A DNA stretch of 35,017 bases, taken from the NCBI GenBank assembly GCA_015231775.1, contig JADGAY010000020.1:1-35017 (forward strand). Direction: 5' to 3'. Each line of letters begins with the position of its first letter. Within the stretch, counting starts at the first letter, position 1. Below the pieces are notes generated by a model, which made no database searches, was not told where the DNA came from, and worked only from the letters and a program-made list of their open reading frames with translations. Made by a program: the position numbers and the translations under genes. This DNA comes from Magnetococcales bacterium (GTDB lineage: Bacteria > Pseudomonadota > Magnetococcia > Magnetococcales > Magnetaquicoccaceae). This document shows, piece by piece, positions 17,473-25,526 of the stretch.

Positions 17473-18641
17473 GGCTTGGGTGTTGCCTTGCTGGCCGGTT
17501 CGGAACCGGAGGGTTGCGTGGTATTTTTGGGTGACGCGGCTTTTTTGTTCTTGGCCGGATCGCCCTCCTTTTTGCCGGACGACTCCCGTTTGGCTGGTGC
17601 CGGCGGTCCCTGATTGAACGATGCCGCCTGGGCCACCACACCGGGTTGATTGAGGTGCGTTTCGCTCGCTTGAATGGTTTTCTGGCTCAGGGCCTTGAGG
17701 GGTTCCGTGGCCAGTTCCGGATCGGTTGGGGTCGGGGTGGCGACGTGGTATTCAGCGGACCACTTATCCAGAATCTTCTTCTCCTGGGAGAAGGCCTGTT
17801 CCATGACCCGTGGCAGAACCGAGGCGGCGGCGTGGGTGATCCCCTCTTGCAGCGTCTGGGGGAGTTTGTTGAACCACTCCAGGTTAACCACCAGCACCAT
17901 CCAACCGTGCAGGTGGCGGGTTTGGTGAAACGCCTTGGCGTTGGCATTGGCGAAGGCGGTGCGGTTGAGCATCTCCGGGGTGGCGGCGATCCCCTGGACC
18001 CAACCCGTGCTGATCGCCTCGGTGAGGTCGGAGGCCGGCATGGAGGAGGGTTGCAGACCGAGGGCCTGGTGAACCTCGATCATCCAGGGATCGTTGGGCA
18101 CGCGCGTTGGCAGGCCGTTCCAGGTAGGCGTGCCGCTGGCGGCGGCGCGGAAGTTGAGCACGCCATAAAACCCATACGAGCCATACCCGAGCACCAGGAG
18201 ATTCTTCCCCTTGGCCGCTTCGCGCAGGGCGGTATCCAGCGCGGATCCGGTGAGTCCGCGCACCTGTTCCGGGCGGGTGAAGAGGCGTGGCGTGACCAGT
18301 GCGCGAAACGGCGCCACTTGACGCGCCAGGGTGATGGGGGAGAAGAATCCCCCTTCGAGATTGCCGGCGAAGAGTTCCTGCAAGGCGGTCTCTTCAGCCC
18401 CCTTTTTGCCATTGGTGAGCAGTTCCGGGCGGATTTTCTTGCCCGAACTCTCTTCGAGCGTCTTGGCGAATTGGGAGAGGGCCTGCACATAGACCACATC
18501 CCCCTTGTGGATGGCCGCCAGGCGCATGGGAATGGTCTCGCCGGCATCGGGTGGCGGCGTGGCCGGTTCGGCGTGGAGCGGGGCGATGCAGGCCGAAAGG
18601 ATCCAGATCAAAAAGGCGATCAGCGGCTTGGGGTGGTGCAT
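17469..18641 (-). CDS. TRAP-like (DctP-type) periplasmic solute-binding protein
   Basis: The 390-residue protein has an export signal with a possible lipobox (LSAC at about 15-18) or alternatively signal-peptidase-I cleavage after LHA. The body resembles DctP-type TRAP binding proteins: AIHKGDVVYVQALSQFAKTL, GGFFSPITLARQVAPFRALV, GYGSYGFYGVLNFR, GWVQGIAATPEMLNR, and LEWFNKLPQTLQEGI, the helix typical of the family. From about residue 340 it ends in a low-complexity Lys/Pro/Ala/Ser tail, which is unusual. No TRAP permease genes lie nearby. It is translationally coupled to plsY. The ligand is unknown and a role linked to the envelope is only inferred from the neighbour. Confidence 0.75.
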   Translation of the reverse strand: MHHPKPLIAFLIWILSACIAPLHAEPATPPPDAGETIPMRLAAIHKGDVVYVQALSQFAKTLEESSGKKIRPELLTNGKKGAEETALQELFAGNLEGGFFSPITLARQVAPFRALVTPRLFTRPEQVRGLTGSALDTALREAAKGKNLLVLGYGSYGFYGVLNFRAAASGTPTWNGLPTRVPNDPWMIEVHQALGLQPSSMPASDLTEAISTGWVQGIAATPEMLNRTAFANANAKAFHQTRHLHGWMVLVVNLEWFNKLPQTLQEGITHAAASVLPRVMEQAFSQEKKILDKWSAEYHVATPTPTDPELATEPLKALSQKTIQASETHLNQPGVVAQAASFNQGPPAPAKRESSGKKEGDPAKNKKAASPKNTTQPSGSEPASKATPKP

Positions 18642-18685
18642 GGCGAAACGTTCTCGATGAAAGGAACATGGTCGGTGGGGGATGC

Positions 18686-18714
18686 TTGCAAAACCGACTG
18701 TTTTTTTCTATTGT
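18686..18714 (+). promoter_or_regulatory. Candidate sigma-70-type promoter of ssb
   Basis: TTGCAA at 18686-18691 and TATTGT at 18709-18714 are separated by exactly 17 bases, which include a T-run. They lie about 60 bases before the ssb start, in the gap between divergent genes. The match to TTGACA and TATAAT is moderate, four of six in each box. Confidence 0.45.
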
Positions 18715-18774
18715 GCCATGAAGGCGCGTCACAATACACGGCGAAATTTCTCGAAGGCAAGGGGGTGTTAACGA

Positions 18775-19311
18775 ATGTCCAGATCATTGAACAAAGTGCA
18801 GTTGATCGGCAATCTGGGTTCGGATCCGGAGGTGCGTTTCACCCAGGATGGGCGTCCCATCGCCAATCTGCGCATTGCCACGTCCGAATCGTGGAAGGAT
18901 CAGCAGGGGCAGATGCAGGAGAAGACCGAGTGGCATCGGGTGGTGATGTTCGGCAAGTTGGCCGAGATCGCCCAGCAATATTTGCGCAAGGGTTCCAAGG
19001 TTTACATCGAGGGTCAGTTGCAGACCCGCAAGTGGACGGACAATCAAAACCAGGAGCGTTACACCACCGAGGTGGTGTTGCAGCCTTACAATGGTCAGAT
19101 GGTGATGTTGGACTCCCGTCCCGCTGGCATGGGTCCGCAGGCTGGGAGCGGTTATGGTGGTGGCGCGGGCGGGCAGGAGCATGGGTCGAGCGAGTATCAT
19201 CGTCCGGCACCGGCTCCGGCGGCGGCGGGACGTGGGGGCGGTGGTGCCAGTCATCCGCCGTTGGATGATTTTGCCCAGCCCCCGAGTTTCAGTGATGATA
19301 TCCCGTTCTGA
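18775..19311 (+). CDS. ssb: Single-stranded DNA-binding protein
   Basis: SSB coats single-stranded DNA and recruits repair and replication enzymes through its acidic tip. The 178-residue protein has an OB fold in about residues 1-108 ([56 protein letters not shown]), a Gly/Ala/Pro-rich linker, and the C-terminal tip FSDDIPF. A G-rich ribosome site (AAGGGGG) lies about ten bases before ATG 18775. It is transcribed divergently from the plsY operon and is followed by repeat copy B. Confidence 0.97.
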   Translation: MSRSLNKVQLIGNLGSDPEVRFTQDGRPIANLRIATSESWKDQQGQMQEKTEWHRVVMFGKLAEIAQQYLRKGSKVYIEGQLQTRKWTDNQNQERYTTEVVLQPYNGQMVMLDSRPAGMGPQAGSGYGGGAGGQEHGSSEYHRPAPAPAAAGRGGGGASHPPLDDFAQPPSFSDDIPF

Positions 19312-19337
19312 TTGAAAAATTGAAAAGTTGGCGGGGT

Positions 19338-19402
19338 CCAGGGGCCAATGGCCCCTGGTGGGATCCAAGGGCAAAGCCCTTGGGACTTGTCCTTTGACTT
19401 TG
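19338..19402 (+). terminator. Candidate terminator of ssb
   Basis: Twenty-six bases after the ssb stop come a 9-bp stem with loop AAT (19338-19358) and an 8-bp stem with loop AAA (19365-19383), followed by GACTTGTCCTTTGACTTT. The form is that of an intrinsic terminator with an interrupted T-tract. It is the left terminal module of repeat copy B. Confidence 0.5.
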
Positions 19403-19741
19403 CCTTGATTTTCTTGCCTTTATCTTTATTCTTTTTCTTTTAGGCGCGTCTTCAAAGAAAAAATTTTTCACGTTTTTTGTGAAAAATTTTCGCGCCAGCC
19501 TTGGCTGCTGTCTCGTTTGGCGCCTTTGGCCAAACGAGACAGCGAACATGGCCCAAATTGCGGCATGGGGAGAGAACCCCCCAACAGGCCACCGAAGGCA
19601 GCTCTCCCGCCTCAAGCAATTCGCCCCGGATCGTTGCCCAAAAGCGGCAACGATCCGGGGCACATGAGACCGCGCGCTTGCGCACTTTTTCGCAAAAAAC
19701 GCGAAAAAGTGCTTATCGTGAAGAGCGCGCGAACGTCAAAA

Positions 19742-19778
19742 TCGTCAAAGTCAAAACCCTGGGAGAGGAATCTCCCAG
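19742..19778 (-). terminator. Candidate terminator of nrdJ
   Basis: On the minus strand, 48 bases after the nrdJ stop, an 8-bp stem CTGGGAGA/TCTCCCAG with a 4-nt loop is followed by GG and TTTTGACTTTGACG. On the plus strand the same stem is followed after a few bases by seven T, so it could act in both directions. It forms the right end of repeat copy B. Confidence 0.5.
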
Positions 19779-19826
19779 ACGCTATCTTTTTTTCAACAAT
19801 AAAAAACATTCATTCCTGGCTGGATC

Positions 19827-21956
19827 TCACAGCTTACCGTAATATCCTTCCTTCAACGCATCATACAGATTGGCCGCCGTGTGGATCTCCCCGTCATACT
19901 CCACCTCCTCATCCCCACGCAACTCCACACGCTCACCACTCTCCAACACGAAACGATAGGTGGTGCTGGCCAGATCCTGATTCTTCACCAAAACCCCCTG
20001 GAACGCCTCGGGATTGAACCGGAAGGTGGTACACCCCTTCAAACCACTCTCGTAAGCCTTGAGATAGATCTCCTTGAACCGGTCATAGGGGAAATCGGTG
20101 GGCACGTTGATGGTCTTGGAGATGGATGAATCGATCCACTTCTGCGCGGCAGCCTGAATCTCCACATGATCCTCGGGCGCGATGGCACTGGCATCCTGGA
20201 AATTGGCCGGCAAACGGGCCGACTCATCCGTGGCGAACGGATCAGCCTTGGGATTGATCAAGACACGATAGGCCAGAAGCTCGTAGGAGAATACGTCCAC
20301 CTTCTCCTTGGTCTTGCGCCCGGCCACGATCACGTTGCGGGAGTACTTGTGGGAGAAACTCGGCTCAATGCCGTTGGAACAGTTGTTGCCCAACGACAGG
20401 GCAATGGTGCCGGTGGGCGCGATGGAGGTGTGATGGGTGAACCGACAACCGTGTTCGGCGATCCTGGCCCGCAACGGCTCGGGAAACTGCGCCATGTACC
20501 GGCTGTAACGGGCCAACAACACCTTGCCAGGCACCTGATCCCCCACGCGAATGCCATCGGCAGCCATCTCGGGACGCTTGACCATCATGGCGGCATCCAC
20601 GGTGAACAACTCCTCCATGATCGGGGCCGCACCCTTCTCCAGGGCCAACTCCACACCACACTCAAAGCCGATGATCGCCATCTCCCGTGAGACATCCTCG
20701 GTGAAACGGACCGACGCGGCATCGCCATAGCTCATGTTGAGCATGACGATGGTCGAACCCAAACCCATGAACCCCATGCCGTGACGCCGCTTGCGGGCGA
20801 TCTCGGCGGCCTGGGGGGCCAAGGGCAATCCGTGGATCTCCACCACGTTGTCAAGCATGCGGGTGAACACCCGTACCACCTCGCGGAATCGCTCCCAATC
20901 AAAAACAGCCCGATCGGTGAACGGATCACACACGAAACGGGTCAGATCGATCGAACCGAGCAGACAGGCCCCATGGGGCGGCAAGGGCTGCTCTCCGCAC
21001 GGATTGGTGGAACGGATCTCCTCGCAGAACCAGTTGTTGTTCATCTGGTTCACTTTGTCGATGAGAATGAACCCCGGTTCGGCATAGTCGTAAGTGGAGG
21101 TCATGATCAGATCCCACAACCGCCGCGCCGGCAGACGACGATAGACCCGACAGGCCACCTCGCCGCGCTCGTTGAGTCGATAGGTCGGGGCAATCACCGG
21201 CCAGGGACGGTAGACCAGCTCGATGGAGGGATCTTGCAACTCGCGGGCATTGGCCGGGAAGACCAGATCCCACTCGCGATCCTCCTTGACCGCCTCGATG
21301 AAGGGGGTGGTGATCAGACACGACAGGTTGAACTGACGCAAACGACCATCCTCGCGCTTGGCGCGGATGAAGTCCAAAACGTCGGGATGGGAGATGTCGA
21401 AGGTGGCCATCTGCGCGCCACGCCGTCCGCCGGCGGAGGAGATGGTCTTGCACATGGCGTCGAAGATGTCCATGAACGACAACGGCCCCGAGGTGCTGGA
21501 ACCGGCACCCGCCACATAGGCCCCGCGCGGACGCAAGGTGGAGAACTCATAACCGATGCCGCAGCCGGCTTTCAAGGTGAGGCCCGCCTCGCGCACCATG
21601 TCGAGGATCTCGACCATGGAGTCGCCCACGATACCCGAAACCGTGCAGTTGATGGTGCTGGTGGCCGGCTTGTGATCGCCGGCACCGGCATTCGAGACGA
21701 TGCGCCCGCCAGGAATTGCCCCCTGACGCAGGGCATCGAGAAAACGGTGCTCCCATTCGGTCCGCTTCTGATCGGATTCCACCGCCGCCAGAGTGGCGGC
21801 CACCCGTTTCCAGGTATCCTCCAGATTCTGATCCACCGCTTCACCGCTGGAGGTCTTGAGACGATACTTGCTGTCCCAGATGGCCAGCGAGGCGGGTTGC
21901 AGATCAATGCCCGTTGACGGACAAGGGCTTGTTTTTGCAAAATCTTCCGTGGGCAT
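19827..21956 (-). CDS. nrdJ: Adenosylcobalamin-dependent ribonucleotide reductase (class II), NrdJa-like
   Basis: Class II enzymes reduce ribonucleotides to deoxyribonucleotides using a radical made from adenosylcobalamin, with or without oxygen. The 709-residue protein has the active-site loop STNPCGEQPLPPHGACLLGS with N318, C320 and E322, and C104 (STINCTVSG) as a likely active-site disulfide partner. The finger-loop region HGMGFMGLGSTIVMLNMSYG and the phosphate-binding APTGTIALSLGNNCSNGIEP are present. The protein ends YDALKEGYYGKL with no C-terminal cysteine pair. Such a pair usually re-reduces the active site. In split class II enzymes (NrdJa plus NrdJb) it lies on a separate small protein, which I do not see here. 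AGGA eight bases before ATG 21956 supports the start. I see no cobalamin riboswitch upstream. Confidence 0.93.
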   Translation of the reverse strand: MPTEDFAKTSPCPSTGIDLQPASLAIWDSKYRLKTSSGEAVDQNLEDTWKRVAATLAAVESDQKRTEWEHRFLDALRQGAIPGGRIVSNAGAGDHKPATSTINCTVSGIVGDSMVEILDMVREAGLTLKAGCGIGYEFSTLRPRGAYVAGAGSSTSGPLSFMDIFDAMCKTISSAGGRRGAQMATFDISHPDVLDFIRAKREDGRLRQFNLSCLITTPFIEAVKEDREWDLVFPANARELQDPSIELVYRPWPVIAPTYRLNERGEVACRVYRRLPARRLWDLIMTSTYDYAEPGFILIDKVNQMNNNWFCEEIRSTNPCGEQPLPPHGACLLGSIDLTRFVCDPFTDRAVFDWERFREVVRVFTRMLDNVVEIHGLPLAPQAAEIARKRRHGMGFMGLGSTIVMLNMSYGDAASVRFTEDVSREMAIIGFECGVELALEKGAAPIMEELFTVDAAMMVKRPEMAADGIRVGDQVPGKVLLARYSRYMAQFPEPLRARIAEHGCRFTHHTSIAPTGTIALSLGNNCSNGIEPSFSHKYSRNVIVAGRKTKEKVDVFSYELLAYRVLINPKADPFATDESARLPANFQDASAIAPEDHVEIQAAAQKWIDSSISKTINVPTDFPYDRFKEIYLKAYESGLKGCTTFRFNPEAFQGVLVKNQDLASTTYRFVLESGERVELRGDEEVEYDGEIHTAANLYDALKEGYYGKL

Positions 21957-22093
21957 GCGTGGTTTCCTGATGCAAAATTTTTAAGCAAAACAATTGATTA
22001 ACATGAATCCCCACTCTATCACGAATGGATTCGACAAGGAAGGGAGAACCGTTTCACAAGAGGGGGGAGGCCCGAAATTTTATCTTTTTTTAA

Positions 22094-22121
22094 TTGCATT
22101 CAGCTAAATTGATGTTACCAT
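22094..22121 (+). promoter_or_regulatory. Weak candidate promoter of the rhodanese gene
   Basis: TTGCAT at 22094-22099 and TACCAT at 22116-22121 are 16 bases apart in the AT-rich gap between divergent nrdJ and the rhodanese gene. Each box matches consensus at only four of six positions, so this is a low-confidence call. Confidence 0.3.
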
Positions 22122-22199
22122 ACGTTTATTTGATTGAGTGTCGCACAAAACTCGCGGCCCGAGCCACTCCGAACTCACCGCAATGAAAGGAACCGTCTC

Positions 22200-22868
22200 A
22201 TGCATCCCTCGCGCGTTTGGAAATTCTCGTTCGTGCTCTTGCTGGTATCCTGGCTGATACCGATCGAATCCAGTCTGGCTCAACCTGTCAACATCACCAA
22301 GGATCTCGAAAAATTCACGGTCAAACACGGCAATCAGCAGGTCACGGTCATGCGCAATCAGGATACCCGCGCCGTGATCGAACCCGATTTCGCCAAGGTC
22401 GCCCGCAACTGTCCGCCGTTCTGCATCCAGCCCATGGAGGCGGCACCGGGTGTCAAGACCATCGAGGAGCTGGAGTTGATCGATTTCATGATGCGTGAGG
22501 TCAACAACGGAACCGGTCTCCTGATCGATGCCCGCACCCCGGATTGGAATGCCCAAGGGGTGATTCCCGGTTCGATCAACATCCCCTACTCGGATATCTC
22601 CCCATCCATGGGAGCCAACCCCATGGAGGTCGAACGGGTTCTCAAGCCAATCGGTGTGATGGCCATGGATTCAGGTCAACTGGATTTCGCCAAGGTGAAA
22701 AAGGTGGCGATCTGGTGCAACGGTCCGTGGTGCGGACAGTCCCATGCGGCCATCCGTGGCTTGATCGAACTCGGATTTCCGGCGGAGCAGATTTTATATT
22801 ACCGGGGCGGCATGCAGATGTGGAAGCTGTTCGGTTTCACTGTGGTGCCACCGGTGGATGAGCTGTAA
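22200..22868 (+). CDS. Exported rhodanese-domain protein
   Basis: The 222-residue protein has a signal peptide (MHPSRVWKFSFVLLLVSWL, cleavage probably after LAQ near residue 25), so it acts in the periplasm. The C-terminal half is a rhodanese domain: LLIDARTPDWNAQGVIPGSI and the active-site loop AIWCNGPWCGQSHAAI, where the first cysteine is the expected sulfur carrier and a second lies four residues on. The N-terminal half contains a separate NCPPFC pair near residue 62. The cysteine pairs suggest thiol or persulfide chemistry, but the substrate is unknown. The start at 22200 is chosen for AAAGG nine bases upstream and for the signal peptide. Confidence 0.85.
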   Translation: MHPSRVWKFSFVLLLVSWLIPIESSLAQPVNITKDLEKFTVKHGNQQVTVMRNQDTRAVIEPDFAKVARNCPPFCIQPMEAAPGVKTIEELELIDFMMREVNNGTGLLIDARTPDWNAQGVIPGSINIPYSDISPSMGANPMEVERVLKPIGVMAMDSGQLDFAKVKKVAIWCNGPWCGQSHAAIRGLIELGFPAEQILYYRGGMQMWKLFGFTVVPPVDEL

Positions 22869-23035
22869 TTCAAGTTCCTTCACCAGAATTCGTGCGATCC
22901 CGAATGCGATGGATGGTCGCATCGGTCCATGTACTCCTTTTGACCGCTCTGAATGGCGTGAACGGCTGAACGAAAGATCCGCGCCCTGGATCACGACAGC
23001 ACGGCTCGATCATCCGAATTACAAGGAATCCATGC

Positions 23036-24085
23036 ATGCCAAACAGTTCACCCCAAACCCGCTATTCCAAATCGTCCGATTTTTATCTGGATGTCAAACG
23101 CAGCTTCTTTGACAACAACGCCTCCCTGCTCCACAAGGCGCATGCCCAGAATGCCATCTATGCCGCGCAGCCACGACGGACGCACTGCAAGATTTGTGAG
23201 ACCGTTTTGCCACAACAGGTCGATTTTCATTCCCACGGTGTGGACTATCTCTTCTGCACGGCCTGTGGCCATCTCAACGGCGCTCACGAAGAGACAGAGG
23301 CCTTCGTGGAACAGATTTACATCGCTGATTCCGGCAGCAGTTATGCACAAACCTACATCGACGACCAGTATCAACGCCGCGTGCGGGATATCTATCTGCC
23401 GAAGGTGGATTTCATGCTGGAATTCCTGCCGCCCGAAGTGCGAAACGAGGTGTTGTTGGATATCGGGTGCGGGGGCGGACATTTTGTCTACGCCGCCCTG
23501 GAACGCGGGTTGAACGCGCGGGGCATCGATGTCAACAAGAGCATGATCGAGTTCGGCAACCATCAAATCGCCAATCTTCGGGCTGGATCAACCCCCCTGA
23601 CCTACACGCGTGAGGAGGATTTTCTGGCCATTCTCGCCAACAGCGATGCCCGGATTCTCTCCACCATCGGCGTGATCGAGCATCTACGCGAACCGGTACG
23701 TTTTTTTGAGGCGTTCAGGGCGAGTCGGGCAGAGTATCTGTTTTATTCCATTCCGATGTTCTCGATGTCGGTGATTTTTGAAAATCTGTTTCAGACAGTT
23801 TTTCCGCGTCAATTATCCGGTGGCCATACCCACATGTTCACCGAAACATCGTTTCTCAAGCTCAATGCGCGGTTGGGGGTGACTTCGGTGGCCGAATGGC
23901 GCTTCGGGGTGGACATCATGGATCTGTATCGCTGCTGTCTGACCACTCTGATGAACACCGGCGCCTCGGAGCGGTTGATCAGCCATCTGAAAGAGGGATT
24001 TGCGCCGCGCATCGATGCCATGCAGACCCAGCTTGATCAGCACCATTTCTGTTCCATTCTCCACTGCCTGGCGCGCAAGGGGTAA
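23036..24085 (+). CDS. SAM-dependent methyltransferase with N-terminal zinc-type cysteines
   Basis: The 349-residue protein has an N-terminal CKIC...CTAC cysteine arrangement (about residues 51-77) resembling zinc sites of sugar C-methyltransferases. The SAM-binding motif VLLDIGCGGGHFVYAA follows, with GIDVNKSMIEFG and STIGVIEHLREPVRFFEAF typical of class I methyltransferases. AAGGA lies about nine bases before ATG 23036; another ATG at 23032 is out of frame. It abuts the glycan gene block, converging on the GT2 fusion gene with 37 bases between stops, which suggests a glycan or aglycone target, as inference. Confidence 0.8.
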   Translation: MPNSSPQTRYSKSSDFYLDVKRSFFDNNASLLHKAHAQNAIYAAQPRRTHCKICETVLPQQVDFHSHGVDYLFCTACGHLNGAHEETEAFVEQIYIADSGSSYAQTYIDDQYQRRVRDIYLPKVDFMLEFLPPEVRNEVLLDIGCGGGHFVYAALERGLNARGIDVNKSMIEFGNHQIANLRAGSTPLTYTREEDFLAILANSDARILSTIGVIEHLREPVRFFEAFRASRAEYLFYSIPMFSMSVIFENLFQTVFPRQLSGGHTHMFTETSFLKLNARLGVTSVAEWRFGVDIMDLYRCCLTTLMNTGASERLISHLKEGFAPRIDAMQTQLDQHHFCSILHCLARKG

Positions 24086-24122
24086 CGGCTCGTCCCGAAC
24101 CGCCCCGACGTTCAGACGCGAC

Positions 24123-25514
24123 TCATGCCGATCTGGATGAGACGGTTTCCGTGCCGTGCCGCGCGTTCCAGTGACCTTCCAGCGCGGTGAGGATATCGAG
24201 CGTCTGCTTGGTATAGCGCATCGTATACAGCGGATTGTCAAATGGCAAAATACCGATGCGCCCGCCCACCAGCTTGCCCGAGCGGATGATTGGCGCGCGA
24301 GTCAGACACCCCAGACCATACAAGGCACGATACAAGGGATCCTTGTGAGCGCGCGGCATGAGTCCCTCGCCGACCTGGGTGAACTGACCCGCGCCATGCC
24401 GCCACCAGGTGTTGCCGTAGTCCGGATAGCAGGGAAAGATCGTATCCAACCCCTTGAATTGGGCATCACGTACCAGTTCATCCCATAAGCCGTCTGGACG
24501 AAACGGATACAACGGATTGGCGAACAGCACGGCATCCGGATTCTCTCCGCCCTCTTCAATGACTGCCAGGACATGGACAAGCACATCTTCGATGCTCTTG
24601 TCATCGGACAAAAACTCCGCTGGTCGGGGGATGAAACGTACCCCTTGAGCAAGGGCGATCTGTTCCACCTCGGGATTTTCTGAAAACAGACAAACCGATT
24701 CAACATATCGCGCGGATTTGAGACTGCGTACCAGATCGGTCACCAAATCCCGTCCGGCCAGGAGTGGAATCCCGCCCAATATCGGCACCACGGCCACTAC
24801 GTGGGTGGCCTCCGGGAGCATGGAACCGGGCAATCCACGCAGCACCTCCGAACCATCCACCTGTTCGATGATCGAAATCACCCCTTTGGCCCGCTCGGCA
24901 TCGTTGCCCTGATGCAATCCATGATGATGGAACACCGCGGCTTCCGGTTCGTAGACCAGGCGATATCCCGCCTCGATCATCGCCTTGCCCCACACCCGAT
25001 CCTCGATGTTGGATACCAGAGGGTCGAAGGGGATCCTCTCCCACAGTTCACGGCGCAGCATGCTGTTGGCGTTATGGAAGAAGTAATCCCTGATCTGCAC
25101 GCGCCGATCCAGCCCGAACACGATCATCAAATCGCGTTTGTCCACGTCATCACTGAAGGCCACGGGAATCTGGCGACCGTAGACGCCAGCCACGAGCGGA
25201 TCGTCGAAATTGCGGCGCAGCGTGTCGAGCCAGGTGCGTTCCTGGGGCACGCAATGGGCGGAAAGGCAGACGATGAACCGTCCCTTGGACTTTTCGATAC
25301 CGCGATTCAAAGCCAGTCCGGGACGATAATCATCGATCTGGACCACCTGGGCGAGGGGAAAGCGACTCGCAACCTCCACGGTACGATCCCGGCTATGATT
25401 ATCGACCAGAATCACCTCGAAATCCCGATAGGTCTGTTCGAAAATCGCCTGCAGGCAGTGACGGATCCAACGCTCCTCGTCACGGGTACGCACGATGATG
25501 GAGATTTCGGCCAT
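24123..25514 (-). CDS. GT2 glycosyltransferase fused to a degenerate NeuA-like domain
   Basis: The 463-residue protein opens with a GT-A family 2 domain (about 1-225): ISIIVRTRDEERWIRHCLQA, VILVDNHSRDRTVEVA, LALNRGIEKSKGRFIV and NIEDRVWGKAMIEAGYRLVY. From about 233 a second domain resembles CMP-sugar synthetases: SLKSARYVESVCLFSENPEV, FIPRPAEFLSDDKSIEDVLV, DAVLFANPLYPFRPDGLWDE. The nucleotide-binding signature ARGGSKSVPRKN of the intact NeuA nearby is replaced by PILGGIPLLAGRDL, so cytidylyl transfer is doubtful. The start at 25514 (MAEISIIVRT) is preferred; 25523 is in frame. The neuB stop is 12 bases upstream, so the genes are co-transcribed. Confidence 0.8.
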   Translation of the reverse strand: MAEISIIVRTRDEERWIRHCLQAIFEQTYRDFEVILVDNHSRDRTVEVASRFPLAQVVQIDDYRPGLALNRGIEKSKGRFIVCLSAHCVPQERTWLDTLRRNFDDPLVAGVYGRQIPVAFSDDVDKRDLMIVFGLDRRVQIRDYFFHNANSMLRRELWERIPFDPLVSNIEDRVWGKAMIEAGYRLVYEPEAAVFHHHGLHQGNDAERAKGVISIIEQVDGSEVLRGLPGSMLPEATHVVAVVPILGGIPLLAGRDLVTDLVRSLKSARYVESVCLFSENPEVEQIALAQGVRFIPRPAEFLSDDKSIEDVLVHVLAVIEEGGENPDAVLFANPLYPFRPDGLWDELVRDAQFKGLDTIFPCYPDYGNTWWRHGAGQFTQVGEGLMPRAHKDPLYRALYGLGCLTRAPIIRSGKLVGGRIGILPFDNPLYTMRYTKQTLDILTALEGHWNARHGTETVSSRSA

Positions 25515-25526
25515 GCCCTGCATCCC

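Larger units (their letters stand above)
19333..19780 (-). repeat. Repeat island, copy B (core in opposite orientation)
   Basis: This copy fills the gap between the convergent ssb and nrdJ stops. The left module has CCAGGGGCC/GGCCCCTGG (19338-19358) and CCAAGGGC/GCCCTTGG (19365-19383). The core reads in reverse order compared with copies A, C and D: first the A/T-rich 12-bp hairpin 19460-19471 with 19479-19490 inside GGCGCG/CGCGCC, then CAGCCTTGG, a 15-bp stem with 7-nt loop (19507-19521, 19529-19543), a diverged middle section, a 16-bp stem with 7-nt loop (19623-19638, 19646-19661), then the GCGCGC section with an AAAAAGTGC-type hairpin. The right module has one 8-bp stem, CTGGGAGA/TCTCCCAG (19759-19778). 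Frames inside show no protein family. Confidence 0.85.

Noticed and set aside
19479-20017. Small open frames within the repeat islands
   Set aside because: Frames such as those reading LGSHQGPLAPGP or GLCPWIPPGA arise from the hairpin sequences in several registers and strands. They are by-products of the repeats, not proteins.
21957-22199. Cobalamin riboswitch upstream of the B12-dependent reductase
   Set aside because: I looked for a conserved B12-box-like core and a multi-stem leader and saw none in the 243-base gap.
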